Part shown: positions 1 to 8,633 of the stretch, in pieces | Numbering within the stretch: the stretch's first letter is position 1 | Layout of the letters: each line of letters opens with the position of its first letter | Origin: an uncultured Granulosicoccaceae bacterium | Lineage (GTDB): Bacteria > Pseudomonadota > Gammaproteobacteria > Granulosicoccales > Granulosicoccaceae | Length of the DNA stretch: 64,000 nucleotides | Direction: 5' to 3' | Assembly: GCA_938035525.1 (NCBI GenBank) | Contig: CALHOI010000013.1 | Span: forward strand, 1-64,000 | Position numbers and translations under genes: made by a program | The notes under the pieces: model-generated | Told to the model about the DNA's origin: nothing | What the model saw: the letters and a program-made list of their open reading frames with translations, nothing else | The model's database searches: none

Positions 1-154
1 CAAATGCCCGTAGATCTTCAATTTGCCCCATAGTGTTCTAATAATCTGAACTATTATTTCCATAATGCTTATCTGTTCAAAATATTGCAACTCTATAGAA
101 TAGTGAGCGACGGTGCTAATCCGTGCAAATGAAAACAAAAGAGGTGAATGCAGT

Positions 155-1135
155 ATGGGACTTTTACAAGAAGGGCAATGGGTCGACCAGTGGTATGACA
201 CGAAGGCCAGCGGGGGCCGATTTGTCCGTAAAGCGCCCCAGTTCCGAAATTGGATTACTGCAGATGGTTCTGCCGGACCCAGCGGCGATGCCGGATTTAA
301 AGCTGAAGCCGGTCGGTATCACTTATACGTATCACTGGCTTGTCCCTGGGCACATCGCACCTTAATTTTTCGTGCCTTGAAAGGCCTTGAAGAAATGATT
401 CCGATATCGGTGGTGCATTGGTTCATGGCCGATAAAGGTTGGACATTCCAATCGGGTGACGGTGTTGTTGCCGATTCAATCAACAACGCACAGTACATGT
501 ATGAAATTTACACCTCCGCTATGCCCGACTATTCAGGCCGAGTAACGGTACCTGTTTTATGGGACAAGAAAAACAACACCATTGTCTCCAATGAGTCACC
601 TGAAATTATCAGGATGTTCAATTCTGCGTTTGACAACGTTGGAGCAAAAGCGGGTGACTACTACCCAGAAAACTTACGCGCAGAAATCGATATGTTAAAC
701 GAACGCATATATGAACCTGTGAACAACGGGGTCTATAAATCGGGATTTGCCACCACACAGGAAGCCTACGAAGAGGCTGTTGTACCGTTGTTTGAAACAC
801 TCGACTGGTTAGATGAGCGATTGGCCACGCAACGCTATTTAACAGGCAGCACAATCACCGAAGCAGACTGGCGCTTGTTTACGACGCTGGTGCGTTTCGA
901 CCCGGTTTATGTTGGGCATTTCAAATGCAATATCAGGCGCATAGTTGATTACCCGCATTTGTCTGGATACGTGCGCGATTTATATCAGCAGCCAGGCGTG
1001 GCCGACACAGTGAACATGACACATATTAAAAACCACTATTACGCAAGCCACGAATCGGTCAATCCATCACGAGTCATTCCTGTTGGGCCCGATATTGACT
1101 TTATGGCCGCACATGATCGTGCGCGTCTTGCATAA
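155..1135 (+). CDS. Glutathionyl-hydroquinone reductase (GST superfamily, YqjG/PcpF type), copy 1
   Basis: Cytosolic thiol-transferase expected to remove glutathione reductively from glutathionyl-hydroquinones, forming hydroquinone and oxidised glutathione. About 326 aa, the usual family length. The catalytic Cys lies in a CPWAHRTL motif about 60 residues in, within the N-terminal thioredoxin fold. 'VSNESPEIIRMFNSAF' is the glutathione-binding segment, and an all-helical GST C-domain with 'EADWRLFTTLVRFDPVY' follows. The ORF track opens at 113, but the ATG at 155 has an AGAGGTG ribosome site 7-10 nt upstream and begins at the conserved start, so I use it. It heads a tight cluster: a hemerythrin gene starts 17 nt downstream, then a second paralogue. 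The quinone role is inferred from the family. Confidence 0.88.
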   Translation: MGLLQEGQWVDQWYDTKASGGRFVRKAPQFRNWITADGSAGPSGDAGFKAEAGRYHLYVSLACPWAHRTLIFRALKGLEEMIPISVVHWFMADKGWTFQSGDGVVADSINNAQYMYEIYTSAMPDYSGRVTVPVLWDKKNNTIVSNESPEIIRMFNSAFDNVGAKAGDYYPENLRAEIDMLNERIYEPVNNGVYKSGFATTQEAYEEAVVPLFETLDWLDERLATQRYLTGSTITEADWRLFTTLVRFDPVYVGHFKCNIRRIVDYPHLSGYVRDLYQQPGVADTVNMTHIKNHYYASHESVNPSRVIPVGPDIDFMAAHDRARLA

Positions 1136-1152
1136 ACTATGAAGGTGTCGCT

Positions 1153-1764
1153 ATGTCGCGTGACCACAATGCACCTGAAAAAAGCTCGCAGCTTGTTGAA
1201 CAAGCGCGTGACTGGACTGTTCGTACTGATGCTATGCCATCGGAAATGCAAATTCTATTGGCTGAATATCCTCGCGAAGCATGGGAAGCTCACCCAGGCT
1301 TTAAAGAACTCACAAAACAATGGTTGGGTGCGCATCAAATGTTCCGTCGTTTGAGTAAAACAGTACGCTTTGATGGGCAACATTTTCTTGATGGAAAGCT
1401 GGACGCGCTTGAATACTCTAAAAAGCTTTCTTACCGTGGTGGTGCTCTTGTTAATAACCTGCACGGACATCACGGCTGGGAAGATCACAGTTATTTTCCA
1501 GAACTCTCAGCGGCGGATTCTCGCTTTGATACAGGATTAGCCATACTGGAAAAAGACCATGAGACTCTCCATCTGGTTCTTGATAGTTTTACTGAACTTG
1601 CCAATAAAGTTATTGGATTGCATGCAGAGAATAAATCAGCCATTAACGAGGTTGGGGAATTGCACAAGGATGCGAGCACCATAGAGGCTTTGCTACACAG
1701 ACATTTAGGCGACGAGGAAGAACTGGCTGTGCCAATCATTTTGCACCATCGGTTGCGCGGATAA
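1153..1764 (+). CDS. Hemerythrin HHE-domain protein
   Basis: Predicted cytosolic non-haem di-iron four-helix-bundle protein of 203 aa. Putative iron ligands are spread as in the HHE family: HGHHGWEDHSYFPEL around residue 107, EKDHETLH around 136, and HRHLGDEEE near the C-terminus. Such domains bind O2, NO or peroxide, or act in iron and redox sensing; this one cannot be assigned more closely. An AAGGTG ribosome site precedes the ATG. The gene lies between two glutathionyl-hydroquinone reductase paralogues (17 nt after the first, 5 nt before the second), so co-transcription is very likely. A role in oxidative or quinone stress is inferred from these neighbours only. Confidence 0.85.
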   Translation: MSRDHNAPEKSSQLVEQARDWTVRTDAMPSEMQILLAEYPREAWEAHPGFKELTKQWLGAHQMFRRLSKTVRFDGQHFLDGKLDALEYSKKLSYRGGALVNNLHGHHGWEDHSYFPELSAADSRFDTGLAILEKDHETLHLVLDSFTELANKVIGLHAENKSAINEVGELHKDASTIEALLHRHLGDEEELAVPIILHHRLRG

Positions 1765-1769
1765 AAACG

Positions 1770-2819
1770 ATGTCAGAAAAAAGCAAATCAGACAAAGACG
1801 TCAACGCGTCTGTAGAGGAGTCGCAGGAAAATATAAAGTCTCGCCGTGCAAGCGGTGAATTTGTTCGAGGTCTTAGTGGGTTTCGTCATGCGATAGGTGA
1901 TGCAGCATTTCCGGCTGTTCCCAATCGCTACCATTTGTTTGTGGCGTTTAACTGCCCCTGGTGTCATAGGGTGACGCTGGCACGCAATGTTCTGGGTTTG
2001 CAAAACAGTATAAGTCTGGATGTTGCCTTTCCCAGCCGGACAGATGAAGGTGATGCCGTCGCGCCTAACTTATGGGAGTTTAATCCAGATCGAATTGCTT
2101 CTCTCACCGGCGATACTTTGCCCGAGTGCACAAAGGATACAGCTACCGGAAACGCTTATCGTTTAGCCAAACAAATTTACGCTGAATCGGGATCTGATGA
2201 AGGCTCTGTTCCCATACTTTACGACAAATTCACCAAGCAAATTGTCAATAACGAGAGCGCTGAAATTATTCGTATGCTCAATAAACATGCAGGTCAACTG
2301 GGTAGCTCAATAGATGACGCTGAGCGTCCTGATTTGTACCCAGAGAGTGCAAGCGTTAGAGCCCACATAGACTCGCTGAATCAGGAAATTTATCAAGCCA
2401 TTAATAATGGGGCTTACAAAGCGGGGTTTTCTTCTGATCAAACCGTTTATGCGAATGCGTATAAGGCTTATTTCAATACACTGAATAAACTGAACGCCTT
2501 ATTAGGCCAGGATAAACGCCTCTTTTTAACGGGTGATAGCTTTACCGAGGCAGATTTGCGCTTGTACCCAACCCTTTACCGACACGACCCCGTTTATTAC
2601 GTAAGAATGAAGCTCAACGCGGCTAAAATACTCGACTACCCGTATTTATGGCGATGGCTTTGTCGGGTTTACGCTCTGCCTGGTGTGGCGCAAAGCAATT
2701 CACTGGATCATTGCAAGCAGGGTTACTTTGGCAGATCCTGGAACAATGTTGTACCGCTTGGGCCCACTCATCCAATGCCTTACCCAGAAGCTTATTCACA
2801 CCCAGAGTTGGTTGGATAG
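1770..2819 (+). CDS. Glutathionyl-hydroquinone reductase (GST superfamily), copy 2
   Basis: Second member of the glutathionyl-hydroquinone reductase family, 349 aa. It has a CPWCHRVTLARN motif, so the active site is CxxC (CPWC) where copy 1 has CPWA. The segments 'VNNESAEIIRML' and 'FTEADLRLYPTLYRHDPVYY' match the family. It starts 5 nt after the hemerythrin stop codon, so translation is probably coupled. The first 40 residues are charged and low in complexity and do not match copy 1. The CPWC dithiol is uncommon in this family and could give glutaredoxin-like behaviour; that is inference. Confidence 0.87.
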   Translation: MSEKSKSDKDVNASVEESQENIKSRRASGEFVRGLSGFRHAIGDAAFPAVPNRYHLFVAFNCPWCHRVTLARNVLGLQNSISLDVAFPSRTDEGDAVAPNLWEFNPDRIASLTGDTLPECTKDTATGNAYRLAKQIYAESGSDEGSVPILYDKFTKQIVNNESAEIIRMLNKHAGQLGSSIDDAERPDLYPESASVRAHIDSLNQEIYQAINNGAYKAGFSSDQTVYANAYKAYFNTLNKLNALLGQDKRLFLTGDSFTEADLRLYPTLYRHDPVYYVRMKLNAAKILDYPYLWRWLCRVYALPGVAQSNSLDHCKQGYFGRSWNNVVPLGPTHPMPYPEAYSHPELVG

Positions 2820-2903
2820 GTTCAATAACAGCAATGGCCACGCTATCTTGGCTGCAATTTAGCGTGTACACTTTAGCGTTAATGAAAACACTAAAGGTGG
2901 GTC

Positions 2904-3140
2904 ATGCGAGCCTATTTCGTGAATATTAAGTGCAATCTGGGTATGGCATACGAGGTTGCAAATGCCATTGCAGAGCAGGAAATTGCCTCCGAGGTTTACT
3001 CAACCGCTGGTAACTTTGATTTGCTAATAAAGTTGTACCTGGAAGAAGATGTTGATGTCGGGCAGTACGTCAATACGCACGTTCATTCGATTCCTGGTAT
3101 CCGTGATACCGAAACGCTGGTTACGTTTAAAGCATTCTGA
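2904..3140 (+). CDS. Stand-alone Lrp/AsnC-type ligand-binding (RAM) domain protein
   Basis: A 78-aa protein made only of the alpha-beta RAM/ACT-like effector domain of Lrp/AsnC regulators. It shows 'MRAYFVNIKCNLGMA' as strand 1, 'YSTAGNFDLLIKLYLEE' in the core, and 'IPGIRDTETLVTFKAF' at the C-terminus. The helix-turn-helix half is absent. An AAGGTGGG ribosome site sits just upstream of the ATG, which supports a true short gene and not a 5' truncation. Family members of this size form oligomers and bind amino acids or modulate full-length Lrp proteins. A terminator follows directly. Confidence 0.82.
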   Translation: MRAYFVNIKCNLGMAYEVANAIAEQEIASEVYSTAGNFDLLIKLYLEEDVDVGQYVNTHVHSIPGIRDTETLVTFKAF

Positions 3141-3148
3141 TTTTACTA

Positions 3149-3180
3149 AAAAGCATTACCGGTCAAGGCCGGTCGCTTTT
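3149..3180 (+). terminator. Rho-independent terminator after the RAM-domain gene
   Basis: Arms AAAAGC/GCTTTT enclose an inner ACCGG/CCGGT stem with a short loop, ending in four T residues. It lies 8 nt after the stop codon and closes the glutathione-enzyme cluster; the symmetric A/T flanks could also serve the convergent cupin gene. Confidence 0.75.
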
Positions 3181-3258
3181 CTGGAGGCGTCGCTTGGCCA
3201 AATGGGTTGATTTAGAAATCAGTCTTTATTCTCAATTGTTCTACTTTGCTTTGCATTG

Positions 3259-4335
3259 TCAGACTAAGGGCGAAATAGCCGCTTCGAGTATTTCCAAATC
3301 ATCGGAGCAATTGGAAAATTGCGTTTTGGTACCTGGTGGCACGACAAAGGCATCGCCCGCTTCCAAGTCATAAGGTGCTTGTCCGTCAGCCGATAAGGTA
3401 ACGCTGCCCTCCATAACAAAATTAAAGTGTATATCTGCATCGTGACTGCATGCTTGTGGTGATCCTTTATCAAAGCGGGCAATCACCACGCTTGCAATAC
3501 CATTGGTACCTTTAGAAATGCCGGTGTCCCGACACTTAAATTCCGGCATTCGATGTGTCTGCCAAACAGCGTTTGATTTGGTGTGGTGAACAAACCTTTG
3601 TCCATCCCATTCTCGACTGGCATCCCCTTTGCCGTTGGGCAGTACAAAGTCATGGTCGATGGTGGTGATGTGCTCGGCGGGCACACCAATTTCCAACACT
3701 TCTATGTCGGCACTGGCATGACAAACACGGTGCCTGATTTGAGGTGGTTGTGTTACACAGTCACCGGCTTCCAGGCGTATCATGTCACCCTGATCTTCGT
3801 ATAAAACATCGACCCAGCCTTTAAGGCAAAATATAAGTTGAAAGCCGACCGTGTGATAATGAACCATGTCCGGCACCGGCCCGCCATCAGGAATACGAAT
3901 GTGGCTGGCAATGATGGAACCTCCCAGTCGAGAGGGCACCAAGTCTCTGTAGTGCATGCCCGCACGCCCGATAACCCAAGGCGCCTCGTCACGCAATCGT
4001 CTAACAACAAACTCGTGTTGCGTCGCAGGTTGATCAACGATTGGGGTCAGAGTAACAATTTCAATGCGTGTACCATTAGGTGCTACCAGTGATGTCGCGC
4101 CACCGGCAAAGCCCTCAACGTCATCGGTCAATATGCGTAAAGTTCCAGGTGGTACATCTGCGTGCTTATCAATTCGCACGTTTAAACCATGGCCTGAAAA
4201 ACTGGCACTGCTTGGGTCATCGGCCGGATAAATAGAATCAAGTCGCATACCCAGTGTATTAGTGTAAAACGGCAAATCGTTGCGCAACTCTTTGGTGGGT
4301 AGTAACACTTCGGCGCGAATATCGGTTGCTTTCAT
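3259..4335 (-). CDS. VOC (glyoxalase-like) plus double cupin fusion protein
   Basis: About 358 aa in three parts. Residues 1-95 resemble a glyoxalase/bleomycin-resistance (VOC) half-domain ('LPTKELRNDLPFYTNTLGMR'). A first cupin around 150-240 contains 'HYHTVGFQLIFCLKG' and 'LEAGDCVTQPPQIRH'. A second cupin around 275-355 contains 'HFNFVMEGSVTL' and 'LEAGDAFVVPPG'. His residues in the first cupin could bind metal. The ORF track starts at 4362, but the ATG at 4335 begins at the VOC core; the upstream region holds a direct repeat (ATGACCAATC twice) and no clear ribosome site, so the start is uncertain. Metal-dependent oxygenase or isomerase chemistry is plausible but substrate is unknown. Confidence 0.7.
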   Translation of the reverse strand: MKATDIRAEVLLPTKELRNDLPFYTNTLGMRLDSIYPADDPSSASFSGHGLNVRIDKHADVPPGTLRILTDDVEGFAGGATSLVAPNGTRIEIVTLTPIVDQPATQHEFVVRRLRDEAPWVIGRAGMHYRDLVPSRLGGSIIASHIRIPDGGPVPDMVHYHTVGFQLIFCLKGWVDVLYEDQGDMIRLEAGDCVTQPPQIRHRVCHASADIEVLEIGVPAEHITTIDHDFVLPNGKGDASREWDGQRFVHHTKSNAVWQTHRMPEFKCRDTGISKGTNGIASVVIARFDKGSPQACSHDADIHFNFVMEGSVTLSADGQAPYDLEAGDAFVVPPGTKTQFSNCSDDLEILEAAISPLV

Positions 4336-4512
4336 GTGTGCTTGTTCTCGTCGATTGGTCATGTAGATTGGTCATTTATGGCAATGCCATAACGCTACTA
4401 GACGAGCAAGACTGTATCACGACACGCAGTAATTGAATGTTAGCTTGCTAACAGACTGTACTGTTGCTTGTGGGTTTGTGGTGTAAAGTGCGTGGGGAAT
4501 TTTCAATGCCTG

Positions 4513-4545
4513 GCACTGGTGTCCGCCAAATGCAGACACCAGTGC
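4513..4545 (-). terminator. Perfect 11-bp hairpin downstream of the PhoX-family gene
   Basis: Arms GCACTGGTGTC and GACACCAGTGC are perfectly complementary with an 11-nt loop. It lies 21 nt beyond the phoX-family stop codon. There is no T-run after it on the minus strand, so it may stabilise the mRNA 3' end instead of terminating on its own. Confidence 0.5.
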
Positions 4546-4565
4546 GCAGCTACTAATGGGCGTTA

Positions 4566-6506
4566 TTAACCCACTAAACCTCCATCATCACGTCTAATAG
4601 CGACGACAGCAGAGCGTGCAACCGCATCACCACCTTCAGGCCAGTGACTATTACCTTTTTCCCCAGGGTGCTGAACACCGATAAACATGGTGCGTTTGTC
4701 GGGACTCCAGGTTAAGCCGGTTATTTCACACTCGTTTGGCCCAACCAGAAAGCGACGGATATCACCTGTTACCGGGTCACCTGCTAACATTTGGTTGTTA
4801 CCGTGACCTTCAAACTGTTCGGCGTTTGTATAGTTGCCATCGGTCTGAATCCACAACACGCCATTAGAATCGAACTTAAGCCCGTCGGGTGAATTAAACA
4901 TGTTGTTTTCATTGATGTTGTCCGAGCCTGCATTTAAATCTGTGTGCAGTTTCGGGTTTCCTGCAAGGGCGTACAGATCCCATGCAAAGCCGTTGTTGGT
5001 GTGATCGCCACCGTTTGGACGCCACCTGACAATTTGTCCGTAGATATTTTCATCTCTGGGGTTAGGGCCACTTGCCGGTGTTAAATCGCCGCCAGCATTA
5101 GGCTTGATACCACGGTTCTTATTGTTGGTAAGCGCGCAATAGACTTCAGGCGCTTTGGGATTGGCTGCGACCCACTCAGGCCGGTCCATCGTGGTAGCGC
5201 CGACAGCCGATGCTGCAATACGTGTGTGTACACATACCTCGGCCATATTAGCCATGCCTGCAGTTTCCGGGTTGAGTTCCAGCCATTCACCAGCACCAGT
5301 GTCATGAAACTTTGCAGCATAGAGTTTTCCATCCTCAAGCAGTGAGTCTGTTTCAGCGCCAGGTGCAAACACGCCATTAGACACATACCTGTATAGAAAC
5401 TCGCCGCGCTCATCGTCGCCCATGTAAACCACCACGCGGCCATCGTTATTGATCACCATTTCTGCATTTTCGTGTTTGAAGCGTCCCAATGCGGTGCGCT
5501 TTTTGGGAGTCGACGCCGGGTCGCGCGGGTCTACTTCAACCACGTAGCCAAATCGATTTGGCTCATTAGGATGCTTTGACACATCGAAACGCTCATCGAT
5601 GCTTGCCCAACCGTATCCCCAGTCTTTTGCGGACACGCCATAGCGTTTTAGTTCTGGTGATACTTCATGCTCTTCATTTTCAGCTGAGAAGTAGCCATTG
5701 AAGTTTTCCTCACAAGCAAGGTAGGTACCCCAAGGTGTTCTGCCGTTACCACAGTTGTTGTAAGTACCAAGTGGGGTTGTGCCGGCCGGGTCCGCTGCGG
5801 TTTTAACCAGATCATGTCCGGCTGCAGGCCCTGTGATGGCCATAGGTTCATCCGGTGTGATACGCCGGTTATACGGGCTGTCTTTTACAACACCCCATTG
5901 GCCATCGTCTGCCTGACTTATTTCAACAACGGTCAGGCCTTGGGCCATTTTGCCTTTGAGTACGTCATCGTCGGTTTCGTATTTTCCTTCCTCTCGGTTA
6001 CCCCAGATTATTTTAATGTTGGTGTATTCGTTGTTTACCACCATCAGCGTTTTATCACCGTGGGCGAACACTTCCATGCCATCAATATTGTCGCCAAATG
6101 CCTTCATTTGGCTTTCGCCAGTGCCGCGTGTGGCGTGGTCAAAGTCCACGCCGTCTGACCAAAGAGGGTCACCCCAACGGGTCACCACTTGTGCGCTGTA
6201 ACCCTGTGGCACGGTAATGTCGTCGAGCGTGTTGGCGTCAATCGCATCGAATGCGAAACGGGTTTCTGCTGCCAGTGCCTCTTTGGGTATTAGTGATGCT
6301 ACCCCCATAGAGCCCAGTGCTGCCACGCTGCCCACGGCCATGACGCCTTTCAGCAGACCGCGTCTTGTTAGAGCGGCTTCAAGAATATGGTCGAAATCAG
6401 TGTCTTCGGGTTTTGGGTTGATGAGTTCGTCGAAGTCATCGAACGAAATGTCTTCATCGGGTTGGGAATTAAGCGTGTGTTTTTTATCCAGGTTGTTCTT
6501 TTCCAT
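4566..6506 (-). CDS. PhoX-family (DUF839) Tat-exported protein, putative alkaline phosphatase
   Basis: 646 aa. The N-terminus has an acidic leader, then a Tat-type signal around residues 47-80 ('LTRRGLLKGVMAVGSVAALG') ending near EALAAE, so export in folded form to the periplasm is predicted. The rest matches the PhoX/DUF839 beta-propeller family: 'NNCGNGRTPWGTYLACEENFNG', 'VEVDPRDPASTPKKRTALGRF', 'SPDGLKFDSNGVLWIQTDG' and 'CEITGLTWSPDKRTMFIGVQHPGE'. PhoX enzymes are Ca/Fe-dependent phosphatases, but many DUF839 proteins are uncharacterised, so phosphatase activity is a family inference. An AGGAG site precedes the ATG. No Pho box was identified. Confidence 0.88.
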   Translation of the reverse strand: MEKNNLDKKHTLNSQPDEDISFDDFDELINPKPEDTDFDHILEAALTRRGLLKGVMAVGSVAALGSMGVASLIPKEALAAETRFAFDAIDANTLDDITVPQGYSAQVVTRWGDPLWSDGVDFDHATRGTGESQMKAFGDNIDGMEVFAHGDKTLMVVNNEYTNIKIIWGNREEGKYETDDDVLKGKMAQGLTVVEISQADDGQWGVVKDSPYNRRITPDEPMAITGPAAGHDLVKTAADPAGTTPLGTYNNCGNGRTPWGTYLACEENFNGYFSAENEEHEVSPELKRYGVSAKDWGYGWASIDERFDVSKHPNEPNRFGYVVEVDPRDPASTPKKRTALGRFKHENAEMVINNDGRVVVYMGDDERGEFLYRYVSNGVFAPGAETDSLLEDGKLYAAKFHDTGAGEWLELNPETAGMANMAEVCVHTRIAASAVGATTMDRPEWVAANPKAPEVYCALTNNKNRGIKPNAGGDLTPASGPNPRDENIYGQIVRWRPNGGDHTNNGFAWDLYALAGNPKLHTDLNAGSDNINENNMFNSPDGLKFDSNGVLWIQTDGNYTNAEQFEGHGNNQMLAGDPVTGDIRRFLVGPNECEITGLTWSPDKRTMFIGVQHPGEKGNSHWPEGGDAVARSAVVAIRRDDGGLVG

Positions 6507-6820
6507 CTTAGTTTTCTCCTGCTGCTTGGTTGTGTGTCTATATTGACTCGGTATTGTTCTCTTGTTGTTCGGGCATGGCGTGCTGCTCAGTGGGACGCTA
6601 GCCAGTACAGACTATGCCTATTGCGATGTTGGTGTCAATCCGGATGTGTGGCCCAGCTAGGCGCGTGAGAATAGGTACTTCTTAAAATCATACCTGGCAA
6701 TTATTAAGCAGCGGTTAAAGATGATGGAGTAATCGATACAGAGTTAACTGCGAGAGAGGTATAGCTTGGATGGGTATTTGAACCATCAGATGGTTAGTTG
6801 AATAAGCGGCAGGGCAGTTG
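6507..6820. other. Intergenic region upstream of the PhoX-family gene
   Basis: About 310 bases between two minus-strand genes. It carries the AGGAG ribosome site of the PhoX gene and presumably its promoter. I see no convincing gene, repeat or RNA; the short ORFs overlapping it show no protein-like pattern. Confidence 0.4.
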
Positions 6821-6852
6821 AATAAAAAACCAGCTGCCTCAACGGCAGCTGG
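6821..6852 (-). terminator. Intrinsic terminator of the 6868-7392 gene
   Basis: On the minus strand a perfect 9-bp stem CCAGCTGCC/GGCAGCTGG with a 5-nt loop is followed by TTTTTTATT. It lies 15 nt past the stop codon of the upstream minus-strand gene, a textbook rho-independent terminator. Confidence 0.85.
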
Positions 6853-6867
6853 GTAATTTGGGGTTGG

Positions 6868-7392
6868 CTATGCGTAGAAACTGCGTGATGAGTTGACAAC
6901 CATGCCACGCTGGTTGGTACCGGTAACTGACACCAGTCTCTGTGGCTGATTAGCGTATTTGTGCCGTGGGAATTGCACTTCGGCCTGCGTTGCGTATGTT
7001 GGTTCAATTTTTACACGCCGGGTGCGACCAGCACCAATAGCATAAGCACTTCGGGCAAAAATAGAATTTATATCAAATGTTTTTTTGCCAGCGTGAATGA
7101 TGCCCGGATGGACATGACGCACAATAACCAGCTTATCACTGTTATTGATCAGTTCGATTGTCGGATCTGGATCAACTGATAGAGCAACAACCAGTTCAGA
7201 GTCAGCACTGATAGCGATAGTTTGTTTATTGCATCTACTTTTGCCAGAGATATCTATCACCGAGCCATTTGCAAAGGATGGCATGGTTGCGATAACTGCG
7301 GTACCACCTAATACTTTTAAAACCGTTCTTCGTTCGTTGTTGACCATTAAGGTTTCCGTTTTCAACATTGTGAAATTATATTTTAAGGGCAT
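6868..7392 (-). CDS. Small exported protein of unknown function
   Basis: 174 aa, not assigned to a family. An export signal is visible: 'NNERRTVLKVLGGTAVIATM' followed by a likely cleavage near SFANG. It has the RR pair and hydrophobic stretch of a Tat-like signal, although the motif is degenerate. The mature part is basic and beta-rich with two copies of VV/VSVTGTN-like strands and 'IEPTYATQAEVQFPRHKY'. Alternative starts exist at 7368 and 7347; the first ATG has AAGGA about 10 nt upstream. It has its own terminator and its downstream neighbour is the PhoX-family gene. Confidence 0.6.
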   Translation of the reverse strand: MPLKYNFTMLKTETLMVNNERRTVLKVLGGTAVIATMPSFANGSVIDISGKSRCNKQTIAISADSELVVALSVDPDPTIELINNSDKLVIVRHVHPGIIHAGKKTFDINSIFARSAYAIGAGRTRRVKIEPTYATQAEVQFPRHKYANQPQRLVSVTGTNQRGMVVNSSRSFYA

Positions 7393-7496
7393 AATTCAAC
7401 TATCCTTGTAGTTTGCTACAGTTTGTGACATTCACGGCATCATTTCGTGTAATTTGCGTTGCGATAGCCGATCACCATTAGCAGCTGGAGGAATCA

Positions 7497-8051
7497 GTGC
7501 CCGATCTCATCATATTGCATGGTCCGCCCGCTTCGGGAAAACTGACAATTGCTAATGAGCTTAGTCAGATGATCAATGCGCGCGTGTTCCATAATCATTT
7601 AACACTTGATGTGGCAAAGTCCGTACTGGATTTTGGTGCTGCGGGTTTTTGGAATTTGGTGCGAGACCTAAGAATTGTATCCTTGCAATCGTATTTCGCA
7701 CATGGTGCAGGGTATGTCGTCACCACCTGGTGCTACGAGGACCCGGAAGATCTGGAGCTTTACCTGGCTTACAAAAAGATAGTAAATTCAGCGGGGGGTA
7801 GGTTGCTACCGGTGTACCTAAAGTGTGATGCCGTTTCTCTGGAAAGTCGCGTTGGCGCTTTGCACAGGCAGGAAATGGAGAAGTTAACCGACGTCAATAG
7901 ATTAAGAGAGATCTTGGCACAGAAAAATTACGCGGCTATCCCTGATGAATTGTGCATGGAAGTAAACAGTGCAAGCACCGCGGCGAACGAAAATGCGAGA
8001 ATAATTGTATCGCATTTTAAATTAGCATCTACGGCATTAGCACCTACTTAG
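7497..8051 (+). CDS. P-loop AAA/shikimate-kinase-like NTPase
   Basis: 184 aa with a Walker A motif at the extreme N-terminus, 'LHGPPASGKLTIANEL', as in small nucleotide or metabolite kinases. 'VFHNHLTLDVAKSVLDFG' and 'YVVTTWCYEDPEDLELY' follow, and 'VYLKCDAVSLESRVG' resembles the lid-region pattern of the AAA_33 group. The start is a GTG at 7497 preceded by CTGGAGGA; no ATG is available at a sensible place. The substrate is unknown; a small-molecule kinase is the most likely role. It is transcribed divergently from the exported protein gene. Confidence 0.7.
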   Translation: MPDLIILHGPPASGKLTIANELSQMINARVFHNHLTLDVAKSVLDFGAAGFWNLVRDLRIVSLQSYFAHGAGYVVTTWCYEDPEDLELYLAYKKIVNSAGGRLLPVYLKCDAVSLESRVGALHRQEMEKLTDVNRLREILAQKNYAAIPDELCMEVNSASTAANENARIIVSHFKLASTALAPT

Positions 8052-8145
8052 GGTTCAATGACGTCAGTGAAAATTTAGGATGCAGGCATTTGATGCTGAT
8101 AAATAAATGGTAGTTAAATGGATGCTGAGCATGGCAACAAAAAAA

Positions 8146-8505
8146 TCACACCTCGCAAATCATAAAATGCTTTTTTATAAAAGTACTCACGGTCCATTCG
8201 GTTTTTAGTCCGGCGTCCAAAATAAACCCGTCCCCCGCGGTTACGATAAATTCTTTACCATTGGATGTTTTTATTGTCGCGCCACCCTCTAAAACATGAC
8301 AGAACTCAATGATGCCATTGTATTCGGCCTTGAACACGCCAGCCGTACTTTCCCAGATACCAGAGCGGACCTTCCCATTCTGTCCATTAAATTTAAGCTC
8401 TGAGTGCTGCACAGGTTCACCCGAAATGATGTTAGAACTAATATCGTTCTGGATACGAGGCACATCATGTTCTTTAAAAAGCGTGATCGTTGGTTCCTTA
8501 TCCAT
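8146..8505 (-). CDS. Cupin-fold protein (cupin_3/DUF861-like)
   Basis: 119 aa single-domain cupin. 'SGIWESTAGVFKAEYNGIIEF' followed by 'CHVLEGGATIKTSNGKEFIV' and 'AGDGFILDAGLKTEWTV' is the pattern of the cupin_3 family, related to (S)-ureidoglycine aminohydrolase-like and EutQ-like cupins. Its metal ligands are incomplete: the usual His pair is reduced to one His. The function is unknown. It is transcribed away from the Tm-1-like gene, with a shared intergenic region. Confidence 0.72.
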   Translation of the reverse strand: MDKEPTITLFKEHDVPRIQNDISSNIISGEPVQHSELKFNGQNGKVRSGIWESTAGVFKAEYNGIIEFCHVLEGGATIKTSNGKEFIVTAGDGFILDAGLKTEWTVSTFIKKHFMICEV

Positions 8506-8633
8506 CGTAATCGTATTACCTGTTTATTCTATGTTGCGGTTAATCTTTATGCTGTCGCATTGAGTGTTTACTTGCTAGCGTGGTAAGGCCAGCTTCTGTT
8601 ATCGAAATTGTTGCCTGATAAAGTGTTCAGAAC

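Noticed and set aside
618-854. 78-aa minus-strand ORF inside the first reductase gene
   Set aside because: Antisense shadow of a clearly conserved gene; the same holds for most short ORFs in the track (for example 5081-5443, 5814-6158, 26165-26788, 37806-38099).
4513-4545. Perfect hairpin as part of an attachment site or repeat family
   Set aside because: Only one copy was noticed and it sits directly after a stop codon, so a transcript-end hairpin is simpler.
6786-7007. 73-aa ORF overlapping the exported-protein gene
   Set aside because: It runs across the intrinsic terminator of that gene and shares its strand in another frame; no protein-like pattern.
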